DNA of 64,000 bases from Bacteroidetes bacterium MedPE-SWsnd-G2. Its GTDB lineage: Bacteria; Bacteroidota; Bacteroidia; Flavobacteriales; Flavobacteriaceae. Of the stretch, positions 9,058 through 16,780 are shown one piece after another. Positions within the stretch are counted from its first letter, which is position 1. Each line of letters begins with the position of its first letter. The notes beneath the pieces were generated by a model. It searched no databases. It was not told the origin of the DNA and worked only from the letters and a program-made list of their open reading frames with translations. Location of the stretch: the NCBI GenBank assembly GCA_001874335.1, contig MPDE01000005.1, positions 62,001-126,000 of the forward strand, read 5' to 3'. Position numbers and translations under genes: made by a program.

Positions 9058-11562
9058 TTAAAAATAAATACGAACTACAGCATTAGTCGTCAGACTTAAA
9101 GAAAATCTTGAAAATCTATCAACTACATCATTTTGGTTAACTCTATAATAGTTATTAATGGCATTTCCCCTATTTGATATGTTCCAGATAGAAGCTCCAA
9201 TTTCAGACCTTAGCGAGTTGCTTATTTTAAACTTATAAATGGCAGAAGCATCAATTCTTAAATAATCTTTTAATCGTTCATTATTCGCTTCATCAAAATT
9301 CACATCATCATCAACTATTTCATTACTTGTTAGAGGAATAGAAGTAGGCTTTCCTGTTCTGTAGTTTAATCCTGCTGAAATATTCCATGATTTATTACTA
9401 TATGTTGTTCCAAGAGTTACAGAATGTGTAATATCAAAATTACTTGGAAACTCAATATCTTCTATTGCTTCAAATCTGTATGTGTTATTTATGTATGAAT
9501 AACTTAACCAACTATTGAAACTACCGAACTTTTTTCTACACAAAAATTCAAAACCAAATGCATCATAACTACCTTTTTCCTTTGCAAATTCGTATTTAGT
9601 TGTGAAGCTTTGGCTTTGAGTTGTAATACCATCGACTGTTTTGTAATAGCCTTTAGCATCCAATAACCATCCACCATTTTTATACGTTATACCTAAAGAT
9701 GCTTGTTTACTATGTATAATGGGAATACTATCATTATCTGTTAATTGCCAACGTCTTTTCTCTATGCCTAAAAAATCATTTTGGAAATTGACAATTTGTG
9801 ATGTGCTTTGATGTTTAAATTCTCCTTGCGCTTCAATTTCAATATGTTCTCCAATAGATTTTCTAACACTTAATCTTGGTTCTATAATAAATTCTTCAAA
9901 CCTAGTTAAGTAATTTGCCCTAATACCACCTCTAATTGAAAAATCATTATTTGTGTTTTTGTACCAAGCTTGACCAAAAGCTCCATGTTCTCTTAATATT
10001 TCTTCATCACGTCTTACAAATCGAGGTAAATCAATATCGTTTAAGTTGATAACTTCAGTTTCTGTAAACTGATACCCTAGATTAAAACGCCATTGATTTT
10101 GTACAAGTAAGTTATTCAAATGGACACTTGTTTCAGAAACAATATTTTCTTGTAGTTGCAACTGATTACTCAATACATCTGCATTTTGAGCCTCAAGTTT
10201 ATACTCATTATCGTAAACGTTGATAGTTGTGGATAGTTTTTTATTCCATTGCCTTTTGTAATTAAGTCCAATTGCAAGACTATTTTGTGATATACTACTA
10301 CGCCTAGCTATTGATGTTTCATTAATATCAGCAGTTTCATCGAAACCTAAATCGTTGTTAATTAGAATAAAATTTAATCGAATAAAGTCTTTATCCGTAG
10401 CTTGATATAACCATCGCAAAGAAGCATCATAAAAATCAAATTCTTGATTAGAGTTAGTGACATTAGAAGCATTGGTTTCAGCTTCTGTGTCTTGAGTTAT
10501 TCTATCAAAATACACATCGTATGTTGGTGTTCTTAAAAAATCGTTTAAAGACTTTCTGGAAGCAATTTGTAATGATGATTTATTACCAACAGGAATATTA
10601 GAAAATAATTCTGCATTTAAAAAATTAACACCAAAAACACCATTGAATTTTGAATCAATTTGTTTGTCAGTTTGCATGTGAATAGTCCCAGAAACACCAT
10701 CAGTTAATGATACGTCTGAACCATTATTAATAACACTTGCTGTTTGTGTCATATTTGGATTAAAGCTAGATATAAGACCAAAAAAATGCCCTGTTTGATA
10801 CATTTTTATATCATCCCAAAGCATTAAATTCTGGTCGTGAGAACCACCTCTAATATTAATGTTTGAAACAGTTTCATCAACACTTAAAATACTTGGTAAT
10901 GCTTGTACGGTTTGTAATACATCAGATTCAATAAGACCAGGTAAAAGACTAAATCGTTTGTAGTCTATTGAGGTTGACCAATCCTGTCTTTTGTCTATAC
11001 CTTTAACAAGGTAAGTTTCAATAAGTACTGGTGATATAACTTCTTGGTGAACGAGCATTGTTAACGTCCCACAATCTTCTAACCTGAAATATTTTGCTAG
11101 ACGTTCTATAGTCTTAAATCCTATGTGTCTAATGGTTAGTAATTCATTTTGAGATTTCAACTCCATTTCAAAATAACCATTCTCATCCGTTACTGCATAA
11201 TTAAATTTACTACTAATAGTAGCACCTATTAGAGGTTCTTGCAACTCAGAACCCTTAATGTAGCCACAAAATTGAATAGTTTTTGAAATCGTGTAAACCA
11301 AATCGCTAACTCTTTCAAAAATCAGATTGGTTTGCTTTTCTAGGTTATTGATTTTTGCAGACAAGCTTAAATTTTGTGTTAGAGGTATTACGGTAATATT
11401 TTTTAAAAGACTACTCTCATAGTTAAAAGTGATAGCGTGTACTTCTGTGATGTCTTTTAGAACTTCAGAGATGGTAACTTTCTGTTCTGTGTTTTGTCCC
11501 ATCAATTTAAATGAGAGAGAAAAACACAGGAATAGAAATATGTAGAGTTTAGTTCTGCCCAT
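9058..11562 (-). CDS. FecA-type TonB-dependent receptor with STN signalling domain
   Basis: Outer-membrane active transporter that also signals to an anti-sigma factor. Signal peptide 1-22; secretin/TonB short N-terminal (STN) domain at about 30-95; carboxypeptidase-like regulatory fold at about 98-180 (GYIKGSELQEPLIGATISS); plug at about 205-310 (NINIRGGSHDQNLMLWDDIKM); 22-strand-type barrel to the C-terminal aromatic residue. At 834 residues it is complete. The STN domain is the part that contacts FecR-type proteins, and the gene overlaps the 3' end of fecR by 14 bp, so the two are translated as a pair. No SusD partner is present. Ligand unknown. Confidence 0.9.
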   Translation of the reverse strand: MGRTKLYIFLFLCFSLSFKLMGQNTEQKVTISEVLKDITEVHAITFNYESSLLKNITVIPLTQNLSLSAKINNLEKQTNLIFERVSDLVYTISKTIQFCGYIKGSELQEPLIGATISSKFNYAVTDENGYFEMELKSQNELLTIRHIGFKTIERLAKYFRLEDCGTLTMLVHQEVISPVLIETYLVKGIDKRQDWSTSIDYKRFSLLPGLIESDVLQTVQALPSILSVDETVSNINIRGGSHDQNLMLWDDIKMYQTGHFFGLISSFNPNMTQTASVINNGSDVSLTDGVSGTIHMQTDKQIDSKFNGVFGVNFLNAELFSNIPVGNKSSLQIASRKSLNDFLRTPTYDVYFDRITQDTEAETNASNVTNSNQEFDFYDASLRWLYQATDKDFIRLNFILINNDLGFDETADINETSIARRSSISQNSLAIGLNYKRQWNKKLSTTINVYDNEYKLEAQNADVLSNQLQLQENIVSETSVHLNNLLVQNQWRFNLGYQFTETEVINLNDIDLPRFVRRDEEILREHGAFGQAWYKNTNNDFSIRGGIRANYLTRFEEFIIEPRLSVRKSIGEHIEIEAQGEFKHQSTSQIVNFQNDFLGIEKRRWQLTDNDSIPIIHSKQASLGITYKNGGWLLDAKGYYKTVDGITTQSQSFTTKYEFAKEKGSYDAFGFEFLCRKKFGSFNSWLSYSYINNTYRFEAIEDIEFPSNFDITHSVTLGTTYSNKSWNISAGLNYRTGKPTSIPLTSNEIVDDDVNFDEANNERLKDYLRIDASAIYKFKISNSLRSEIGASIWNISNRGNAINNYYRVNQNDVVDRFSRFSLSLTTNAVVRIYF

Positions 11563-12451
11563 TCTTAATAATGACCTCGTTAGTGTTTTGAATTGTATAG
11601 GTCAAATTAAGTGGATTTGTTATAGATTTTAGGGCGTTTTCAAGGTTATTATGTTCAAAAGCACCTGTGAAGTTTACATTCAAACTAGATGGATATTGAA
11701 TCTTTATGCTGTATTGTTTTTCTAATTCTTCAACAACTGCTTTAAAAGAAGCATCTTCAAAAACACTCATGTTTTTAAGCCAATAAGGTTCAGCTATTAC
11801 AATATTTGACTTTAAGCCTTTTCCTGAAGATAAAATAAACTCTGTACCAGCAGGTAGTTTAACTTCATTATCATTATATGTGACTTGTACTAAACCTTCG
11901 TAACACGATACTTTAAAGATACTGTCTCTGGACATCACATTAAACTCTGTCCCTAGAACACTAACTTTACCAAACTCTGTATTAACATCAAATCGTTTTC
12001 CTTTTTCTACATCAAAAAAAGCTTCACCATTTAGGTCTAATGACCTATTAACATTCCAATTAGAACTGTTATATTCTAACTGGGATAACTCGTTTAGGTT
12101 TACGGTTGAGTTGTCAGGTAGTGTGATGGTTTCGTTTTGAACTAAACCAGTGTTAAATGAGCTTATTTGGTCTTTATTTGCCAATGTAAATAGTGCAAAG
12201 CCAACAACCAAGATTGCTACTAAACTAGAAGCAAATTTTATCCAATTTGTAGATGTATTTTTTTTAGGAATTAATTTCTTATCAAGTGTATCAAACGATT
12301 CAACTTTGGCATTTGTATTACCATTAAACCTCTGGACTTCCTCAATAATTTCTCTATATAAGTCAGCATCTTCCAACGCATTGAAATCTCTTGACTCTAT
12401 TTTAGATAGGTCATTATTTAACCACTTTTTTACTAATTGTTCTTTGTCCAT
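11549..12451 (-). CDS. FecR-family anti-sigma factor
   Basis: Inner-membrane regulator that should hold the adjacent ECF sigma factor and receive the signal from the TonB receptor. Residues 1-65 are cytoplasmic (sigma-binding); a membrane segment lies at about 68-90 (WIKFASSLVAILVVGFALF); the periplasmic FecR domain is at about 105-200 and a DUF4974-type C-terminal domain at about 230-300 (FTGAFEHNNLENALKSI). The 300-residue length is typical. It is preceded by the candidate ECF promoter at 12469-12496 and overlaps the receptor gene by 14 bp. Confidence 0.93.
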   Translation of the reverse strand: MDKEQLVKKWLNNDLSKIESRDFNALEDADLYREIIEEVQRFNGNTNAKVESFDTLDKKLIPKKNTSTNWIKFASSLVAILVVGFALFTLANKDQISSFNTGLVQNETITLPDNSTVNLNELSQLEYNSSNWNVNRSLDLNGEAFFDVEKGKRFDVNTEFGKVSVLGTEFNVMSRDSIFKVSCYEGLVQVTYNDNEVKLPAGTEFILSSGKGLKSNIVIAEPYWLKNMSVFEDASFKAVVEELEKQYSIKIQYPSSLNVNFTGAFEHNNLENALKSITNPLNLTYTIQNTNEVIIKNGQN

Positions 12452-12468
12452 AACTTGCTGTTATATAT

Positions 12469-12496
12469 TTAAAACAACTTAAATAATAATTGTCCC
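12469..12496 (-). promoter_or_regulatory. Candidate ECF sigma promoter upstream of fecR
   Basis: On the minus strand GGGACAATTATTATTT begins the element and TTGTTTTAA (plus-strand 12469-12477) ends it, with 19 nt from the first G to the TTG. It is nearly identical to 13560-13587 and closely resembles 13084-13110. It sits in the 49-bp gap between the sigma gene and fecR, so the sigma factor can raise fecR and receptor transcription independently of its own. Confidence 0.7.
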
Positions 12497-12500
12497 AAAA

Positions 12501-13025
12501 CTATTTTCGATTTAGTTCCTTAAGTTCATTTTTTAGTTTATTCAAAGCTCCGTATATTCTATGTTCAGCTACTTTTTTTGTAATGCCTAATGTGTCAGCA
12601 ATTTCCTTATGTGTCTTACCATCAACTTTGTTTAATAGGAATGCAACTCTTTCTTCCTCTTTCAATTGAGACAGAGCATGCTCAAACCGTTTTAGAAACT
12701 CTTTTTTACGTAAAAAAAATTCAGGAGACTCGTTAGTATAATCCCTTGGTTTTATTTGTTGATATTTTAATACTACTTTTTGATGTTTCATCTCATTGAG
12801 CATCATGTTATTTGCTGTTGTATATAAATAAGATTTAGCAGTCTCTGGTTTTATTTTAGCGCAGTTTTCCCAAAGTTTAATAAATGCTTCTTGTACCTTA
12901 TCTGAAGGATTTAAAAGATTTCCGTATTTATAAAACAATATATTGCTCAATGATTGCGCATACTTCTCATATAGCTTTGAGAAGCGAATTTTATCACATA
13001 TATCTTGATGTAATGATTTTGGCAA
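12501..13025 (-). CDS. ECF RNA polymerase sigma factor (FecI-like, Bacteroidota type)
   Basis: A 174-residue sigma-70 family factor with region 2 at about 10-85 (DKVQEAFIKLWENCAK) and a region 4 helix-turn-helix at about 112-165 (THKEIADTLGITKKVAEHRIYGALNKLK). It is expected to direct polymerase to the GGGA/TTGTTTTAA promoters around it. The start is taken as TTG at 13025: an in-frame TAA lies two codons upstream and the next ATG comes only near residue 73, within the sigma-2 region. A TTG start implies low basal translation. Followed by fecR and the receptor gene. Confidence 0.9.
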   Translation of the reverse strand: MPKSLHQDICDKIRFSKLYEKYAQSLSNILFYKYGNLLNPSDKVQEAFIKLWENCAKIKPETAKSYLYTTANNMMLNEMKHQKVVLKYQQIKPRDYTNESPEFFLRKKEFLKRFEHALSQLKEEERVAFLLNKVDGKTHKEIADTLGITKKVAEHRIYGALNKLKNELKELNRK

Positions 13026-13083
13026 GGATTAAGATTTTAATTTCAGTATAGAAAGATAAATAAAAAAAAATCTATTTTTTCTT

Positions 13084-13110
13084 GGGATATTTTTTTATGA
13101 GTTGTTTTAA
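13084..13110 (+). promoter_or_regulatory. Candidate ECF sigma promoter upstream of the LytTR-like gene
   Basis: GGGATATT starts at 13084 and TTGTTTTAAGAATA follows at 13102-13115, with an 18-nt distance, one less than the two sister elements. The TTGTTTTAAGAATAAA block is identical to that at 13579. The start codon at 13123 is only 13 bp further on, so the mRNA leader would be very short. Confidence 0.6.
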
Positions 13111-13122
13111 GAATAAACCCTC

Positions 13123-13542
13123 ATGATTATGTTTCTAAATAAGCAAAAAATCTCTCCCTATTCACTAACATTTTTGTCCGTTAAACATATAGATAATGAA
13201 ATTTACATTCCTGTTAACAGTATAGCCTGTATATATAAAAAGAAAGATATTTTTTATGTTGTTGGAGCTTTTAAATTTAAACTTTCATTGAAGATAAAAA
13301 GTTTAAGCGAATTACCTGTTAATTTTACTCAAGGAGATTACTTAAAACTGAACAAAAATACTATAGTTCGTAAAGAAAAAACAAAAATCACCTATGGCTT
13401 ATCCTATACTGAAGCTATTGTGTCTAACGGATTTCATACTTGTTATTTTAAAATTCCTAAAGAGTTAGAGATTAATTTTAAAACTTCTTTATATAAGGAA
13501 ATAAATCAGCGCAAAGCATACAGCGTAGAACAGAAAAATTAA
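13123..13542 (+). CDS. LytTR-like DNA-binding protein (tentative)
   Basis: A 139-residue protein with no signal peptide or receiver domain. Residues about 18-125 align by eye with the LytTR domain of the response regulator at 32705-33439: a first strand before PVNSIACIY, a K-x-L-x-EL helix (IKSLSELPVNF), then YLKLNKNTIV where LytTR proteins have F-R-I-H-x-S-Y-I-I-N. If right, it is a free-standing DNA-binding domain with no obvious sensory part. It lies alone between the sigma factor (divergent) and the lipoproteins (same strand), and its promoter matches the putative ECF promoter. A second regulatory layer in the island is inferred; the family call is uncertain. Confidence 0.5.
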   Translation: MIMFLNKQKISPYSLTFLSVKHIDNEIYIPVNSIACIYKKKDIFYVVGAFKFKLSLKIKSLSELPVNFTQGDYLKLNKNTIVRKEKTKITYGLSYTEAIVSNGFHTCYFKIPKELEINFKTSLYKEINQRKAYSVEQKN

Positions 13543-13559
13543 TTTATTAAAATATTTTT

Positions 13560-13587
13560 GGGACAATTATTATTTGAATTGTTTTAA
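13560..13587 (+). promoter_or_regulatory. Candidate ECF sigma promoter upstream of the Asp-rich lipoprotein
   Basis: GGGACAATTATTATTT begins at 13560 and TTGTTTTAA lies at 13579-13587, 19 nt from first G to TTG. It shares all but a few of about 30 positions with the fecR promoter on the opposite strand. The mRNA would have a leader of about 65 nt before the ATG at 13657. Confidence 0.7.
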
Positions 13588-13656
13588 GAATAAAGGGAGA
13601 AGTTAAACTCTCATAAAAGAAAACGAACTTAAAGATTAAAATTAAATCCATTAATT

Positions 13657-15444
13657 ATGAAAACATTAAAACCAATCTTACTATTAGTTCTTGGAGTTGT
13701 ATTCACTATGACTTCTTGTAGAACTGAAGACGATTTATCAATTGACCCACCAGTTGAGGAAACAATCGAAGCCAATTCGACAATAGCAAATTTAATGAGT
13801 AGAACTGCATCTAATGATGGTTCTAATGATAACATTATTGATAATGCTAGTTGTTTGAGTGTTCAGCTACCTGTTACTGTTACAGTAAATGAAATTGAAC
13901 TTGAAATTAATGATAACGATGGTTATGAAGATATTGAAGATATTATTGACTTATTTGATGACGATGTAGATTCTGTTGTTATTACTTATCCAATTACAGT
14001 TATACTTGCAGATTTTTCAACTGTTGTAGTCAATTCTGATTCAGAATTAGCAACACTTACAGCTAACTGTGTCGGTGAAAATGAGGATGATGATGACATA
14101 GAATGTGTAGATTTTCAATACCCTATTACAGCTTCTGTTTTTGATGAGAATAATGATTTAATCAATTCAATCATCATTGAAAATGATAATGATATGTATG
14201 ATTTTATTGATGATTTAGATGAATTTTCGGCAGTAACAATTAACTTCCCAATTACAGTGATTTTTGCTGATGGTACAACACAAACCATAAATAGCATTCA
14301 GGAGTTAGAAAACACTATTGAAATGGCTGATGATACTTGTGATGAAGATGATGACAACGATTTTGATGATGATGATTGTAATAACTGTACAACTAATGAC
14401 ATAGATTCTGTTTTTGCAGATTGTATGGAATGGACAGTAGATAAACTAGAACGAAATGATAATGATTTAGAAGATAACTACGTGGGATATGTATTTGAAT
14501 TTAATAGTGATGGTACAATTTTAGTTACTCAAGGTTCAAATACGTTTAATGGCACTTGGCAAGCTTCTGGTACAGGTAATAATATTTCGGTAGTAGTAAA
14601 TGTTACAGGTTTATCAGATTTTAATGATACTTGGAACTTACATGAAATTGAACAAGAGACGGGAGAAGTTAAAGTAGACCTAAGATTAGGTGATGATAGA
14701 TTGCGTTTTGAGAGTGATTGTGTAAATGGAGGTGGTGGTATCGATGACACAGCATTAGTTAATGCACTAACCAATGGTGATTGGTATGTAACTTACTTCT
14801 TTGATGATACAGATGAAACCGCAGACTTTTCAGATTATGTTTTCAATTTTGCATCAGACAATACAGCAACAGCTACAGATATGAGTGGAGCTACTAATGG
14901 AAGTTGGTCAACGTCTTCAGGAGATGAAACAGAACTTGGATTGAATTTAAATTTTGGGACAAGTATTCCATTAGATGAATTAGCTGATGATTGGGATGTT
15001 CTTGAAGTAACAAATGATATTATAAGACTAAAAGATATTAGTGGTGGTGATGGTTCTGAAGATTTCTTAACTTTTGAAAGAACACCTTTTGATGGAGGTA
15101 ACGGAAATGATGATTTGGAAACTATTTTGGCAGATGGTTTGTGGATAGTGGCTTCATATACTGAAGATGCTAATGACCAAACTGCTAATTATAATGGTTA
15201 CGAATTAAACTTTGATGCAAATGGTACTGTTTCTGCTTCTAATAACACTAATACAAACAATGGTACTTGGATGGTTTTTAGTAGTGGTAATCAAATGGCT
15301 ATAGATTTTGGAACAGATATACCATTTGAAGAGTTTAACGATGATGATTGGGATGTAATTTCAGTTTCAAGCACCGAAGTGACTATTCAAGATGTGAGTG
15401 GTGGCGGTGGCGGAACAGACACATTAACCCTTCAAAAACTTTAA
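13657..15444 (+). CDS. Asp-rich multi-repeat lipoprotein
   Basis: A 595-residue acidic lipoprotein (lipobox MTSCRTEDD, Cys near residue 21), probably anchored in the outer membrane. Residues about 65-137 and 149-226 are two copies of a module with Y/F-PITV-I-x-ADF/G-T motifs. Residues about 248-355, 365-475 and 486-595 are three copies of a second module (W-x-V-x-x-x-x-D, GYxFxF, DGT, NGTW, DDWDV, ISGG, LTF). Asp/Asn-rich linkers suggest calcium binding. The second module also makes up the next gene, 28 bp downstream. Its promoter matches that of the fecR-receptor operon, so it may deliver or capture the receptor's ligand; no enzymatic motif is seen. Confidence 0.8.
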   Translation: MKTLKPILLLVLGVVFTMTSCRTEDDLSIDPPVEETIEANSTIANLMSRTASNDGSNDNIIDNASCLSVQLPVTVTVNEIELEINDNDGYEDIEDIIDLFDDDVDSVVITYPITVILADFSTVVVNSDSELATLTANCVGENEDDDDIECVDFQYPITASVFDENNDLINSIIIENDNDMYDFIDDLDEFSAVTINFPITVIFADGTTQTINSIQELENTIEMADDTCDEDDDNDFDDDDCNNCTTNDIDSVFADCMEWTVDKLERNDNDLEDNYVGYVFEFNSDGTILVTQGSNTFNGTWQASGTGNNISVVVNVTGLSDFNDTWNLHEIEQETGEVKVDLRLGDDRLRFESDCVNGGGGIDDTALVNALTNGDWYVTYFFDDTDETADFSDYVFNFASDNTATATDMSGATNGSWSTSSGDETELGLNLNFGTSIPLDELADDWDVLEVTNDIIRLKDISGGDGSEDFLTFERTPFDGGNGNDDLETILADGLWIVASYTEDANDQTANYNGYELNFDANGTVSASNNTNTNNGTWMVFSSGNQMAIDFGTDIPFEEFNDDDWDVISVSSTEVTIQDVSGGGGGTDTLTLQKL

Positions 15445-15472
15445 ATAACACTATTAATCAAAATAAATAATC

Positions 15473-15958
15473 ATGAAAAAAGCATTTAATCTCGGGTTTT
15501 TATTAATGTTAAGTTTTTCCTTAATGTCATCAATGTGTTCAAGCGATGACGACGATGGAAGTCCAAACGATAATAGTCAACAAATTGCTCAAGTACAAAA
15601 TACAGCACAGTTAGGAACATGGCGTATAACCAATTTCAATGATTCTGGACAGAATGAAACTTCAGATTTTACTGGTTATGATTTCTCGTTCAATTCTGAT
15701 GGTTCACTTACAGCTACAAATGGTTCTGATACCTTAACTGGAACATGGTCTGTTACAGATGACAGTAATAGTAGTGATGATAGTAGTAGCGATGATGATA
15801 TTGATTTTAATATATTCTTCCCTGTTCCTGATACTAATAATTTTGAAGACCTTAATGATGACTGGGATATTGTAATGACTTCTGCTACGAGAATTGAATT
15901 AATTGATATTAGCGGAGGTAATGGTGGAACAGATATGTTAACCTTCGAGAAAAATTAA
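15473..15958 (+). CDS. Single-module paralog of the Asp-rich lipoprotein
   Basis: A 161-residue lipoprotein (signal MKKAFNLGFLLMLSFSLMSS followed by MCSSDDDDG). Its body is one copy of the module repeated three times at the C-terminus of the preceding protein: GTWRITNF, TGYDFSFNSDGS, LTGTWSV, DLNDDWDI, IDISGGNGGTDMLTFEKN. A Ser/Asp run lies in the middle. The 28-bp gap and shared module imply one transcript and origin by duplication. Function unknown. Confidence 0.8.
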   Translation: MKKAFNLGFLLMLSFSLMSSMCSSDDDDGSPNDNSQQIAQVQNTAQLGTWRITNFNDSGQNETSDFTGYDFSFNSDGSLTATNGSDTLTGTWSVTDDSNSSDDSSSDDDIDFNIFFPVPDTNNFEDLNDDWDIVMTSATRIELIDISGGNGGTDMLTFEKN

Positions 15959-16031
15959 TATTGAAAAGGAAAAATTGAATTTAGTCAAATAGTCCCTTTT
16001 TCAGCCCCAACAATATTTGATTAATAGCAAG

Positions 16032-16062
16032 CCAACCATGAATTTTCATGGTTGGTTTTATT
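16032..16062 (+). terminator. Terminator of the lipoprotein operon
   Basis: CCAACCATGA at 16032-16041 pairs with TCATGGTTGG at 16046-16055, followed by TTTTATTA. It closes the plus-strand lipoprotein transcript just before the minus-strand IrrE remnant. Confidence 0.75.
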
Positions 16063-16288
16063 ACTCTACTTCAAGTTTATTCATTACTGTTATAACGCTC
16101 CTTTTTCTATAATATTCGTTATACTCAAAACAAACACGACCTCTTGCAATACCTGCATGAATTTTATTTTTTCTTGAAAAACTCAAAATCACATCGTCGC
16201 TAAACTCATGATTGAAAGTAATAAAATCAATCCATAAGCTTTCTTCAATCAAATTATTACTCGCATAAGAATCAGCTTCAAATTCAAC
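16061..16288 (-). pseudogene. C-terminal remnant of an ImmA/IrrE-family metallopeptidase
   Basis: An open frame of 75 codons reading from 16288 to a stop at 16061. It begins with EFEADSYASNNLIEESLW, which matches the part of ImmA/IrrE (and HigA-IrrE antitoxin) proteins carrying the third zinc ligand and LIP-x-x-x-W segment, and continues with FSRKNKIHAGIARGRV, the conserved C-terminal part. The HTH domain and HExxH motif are absent, and a stop lies three codons upstream of 16288. It ends exactly where the SRPBCC remnant begins, so both lost their 5' parts in one event. Not expected to be functional. Confidence 0.65.
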
Positions 16289-16291
16289 TAA

Positions 16292-16693
16292 ATCTCAACA
16301 GCCCAAACCAATGAAAAAGCCATAGCAGGTATAACAAGCGGGTTAATAGGTTTGGACGAAAGTGTGACTTGGAGAGCAAAACACTTTGGCATTTATCAAA
16401 ACCTAACAACCAAGATCACCGAGTTTGATAAGCCAAATTACTTTGCGGATGAGATGGTTAAAGGTGCTTTTGCATCTTTTAGGCACGAACATCATTTTGC
16501 ACAATTAAACGGCGAGACCATTATGACGGACTATTTTGATTATAAATCGCCATTAGGATGTATTGGCAGGCTCTTCGATAAATTAGTGCTCAAAACATAT
16601 ATGACCGACTTACTTTGTGAGCGCAATCGCATCATAAAAGAATTTGCAGAATCAAAGCAGTGGGAGAAACTTTTAATTGAAAAAAATGAATAG
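16292..16693 (+). pseudogene. 5'-truncated SRPBCC-family protein
   Basis: Homology to SRPBCC ligand-binding proteins starts abruptly at 16292 (ISTAQTNEKAIAGITSG) directly after an in-frame TAA, and continues through VTWRAKHFGIYQNLT, the SFRHEHHF segment and a C-terminal YMTDLLCERNRIIK helix to the stop at 16693. About 35 N-terminal residues, including the first strand of the fold, are missing. The longest frame with a start codon begins at the TTG at 16352. The missing part coincides with the breakpoint of the IrrE remnant. Confidence 0.75.
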
Positions 16694-16701
16694 AACAACA
16701 A

Positions 16702-16749
16702 AAAAAAGTGCACAACTGAACTTGATATAGAGTAGTTGCGCACTTTTTT
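16702..16749. terminator. Bidirectional terminator
   Basis: AAAAAAGTGC at 16702-16711 pairs with GCACTTTTTT at 16740-16749; an inner AACT/AGTT pair extends the stem. A and T runs on both ends fit termination of the SRPBCC remnant and of the converging S37 peptidase gene. Confidence 0.75.
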
Positions 16750-16780
16750 GTGCTTTTATTTTACAGATGTAAATAGCTAA

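Noticed and set aside
8881-9099. A 72-codon plus-strand ORF
   Set aside because: Overlaps the 3' end of the TonB receptor gene, begins at a TTG and shows no protein-like pattern.
12150-12482. A 110-codon plus-strand ORF
   Set aside because: Runs antisense over the start of fecR and the ECF promoter; no recognisable domain.
14080-14410. Asp-codon-rich repeats (GATGAT tracts) considered as a DNA satellite
   Set aside because: They stay in frame and encode the acidic linkers of the lipoprotein, so they are protein low complexity and not a separate repeat element.
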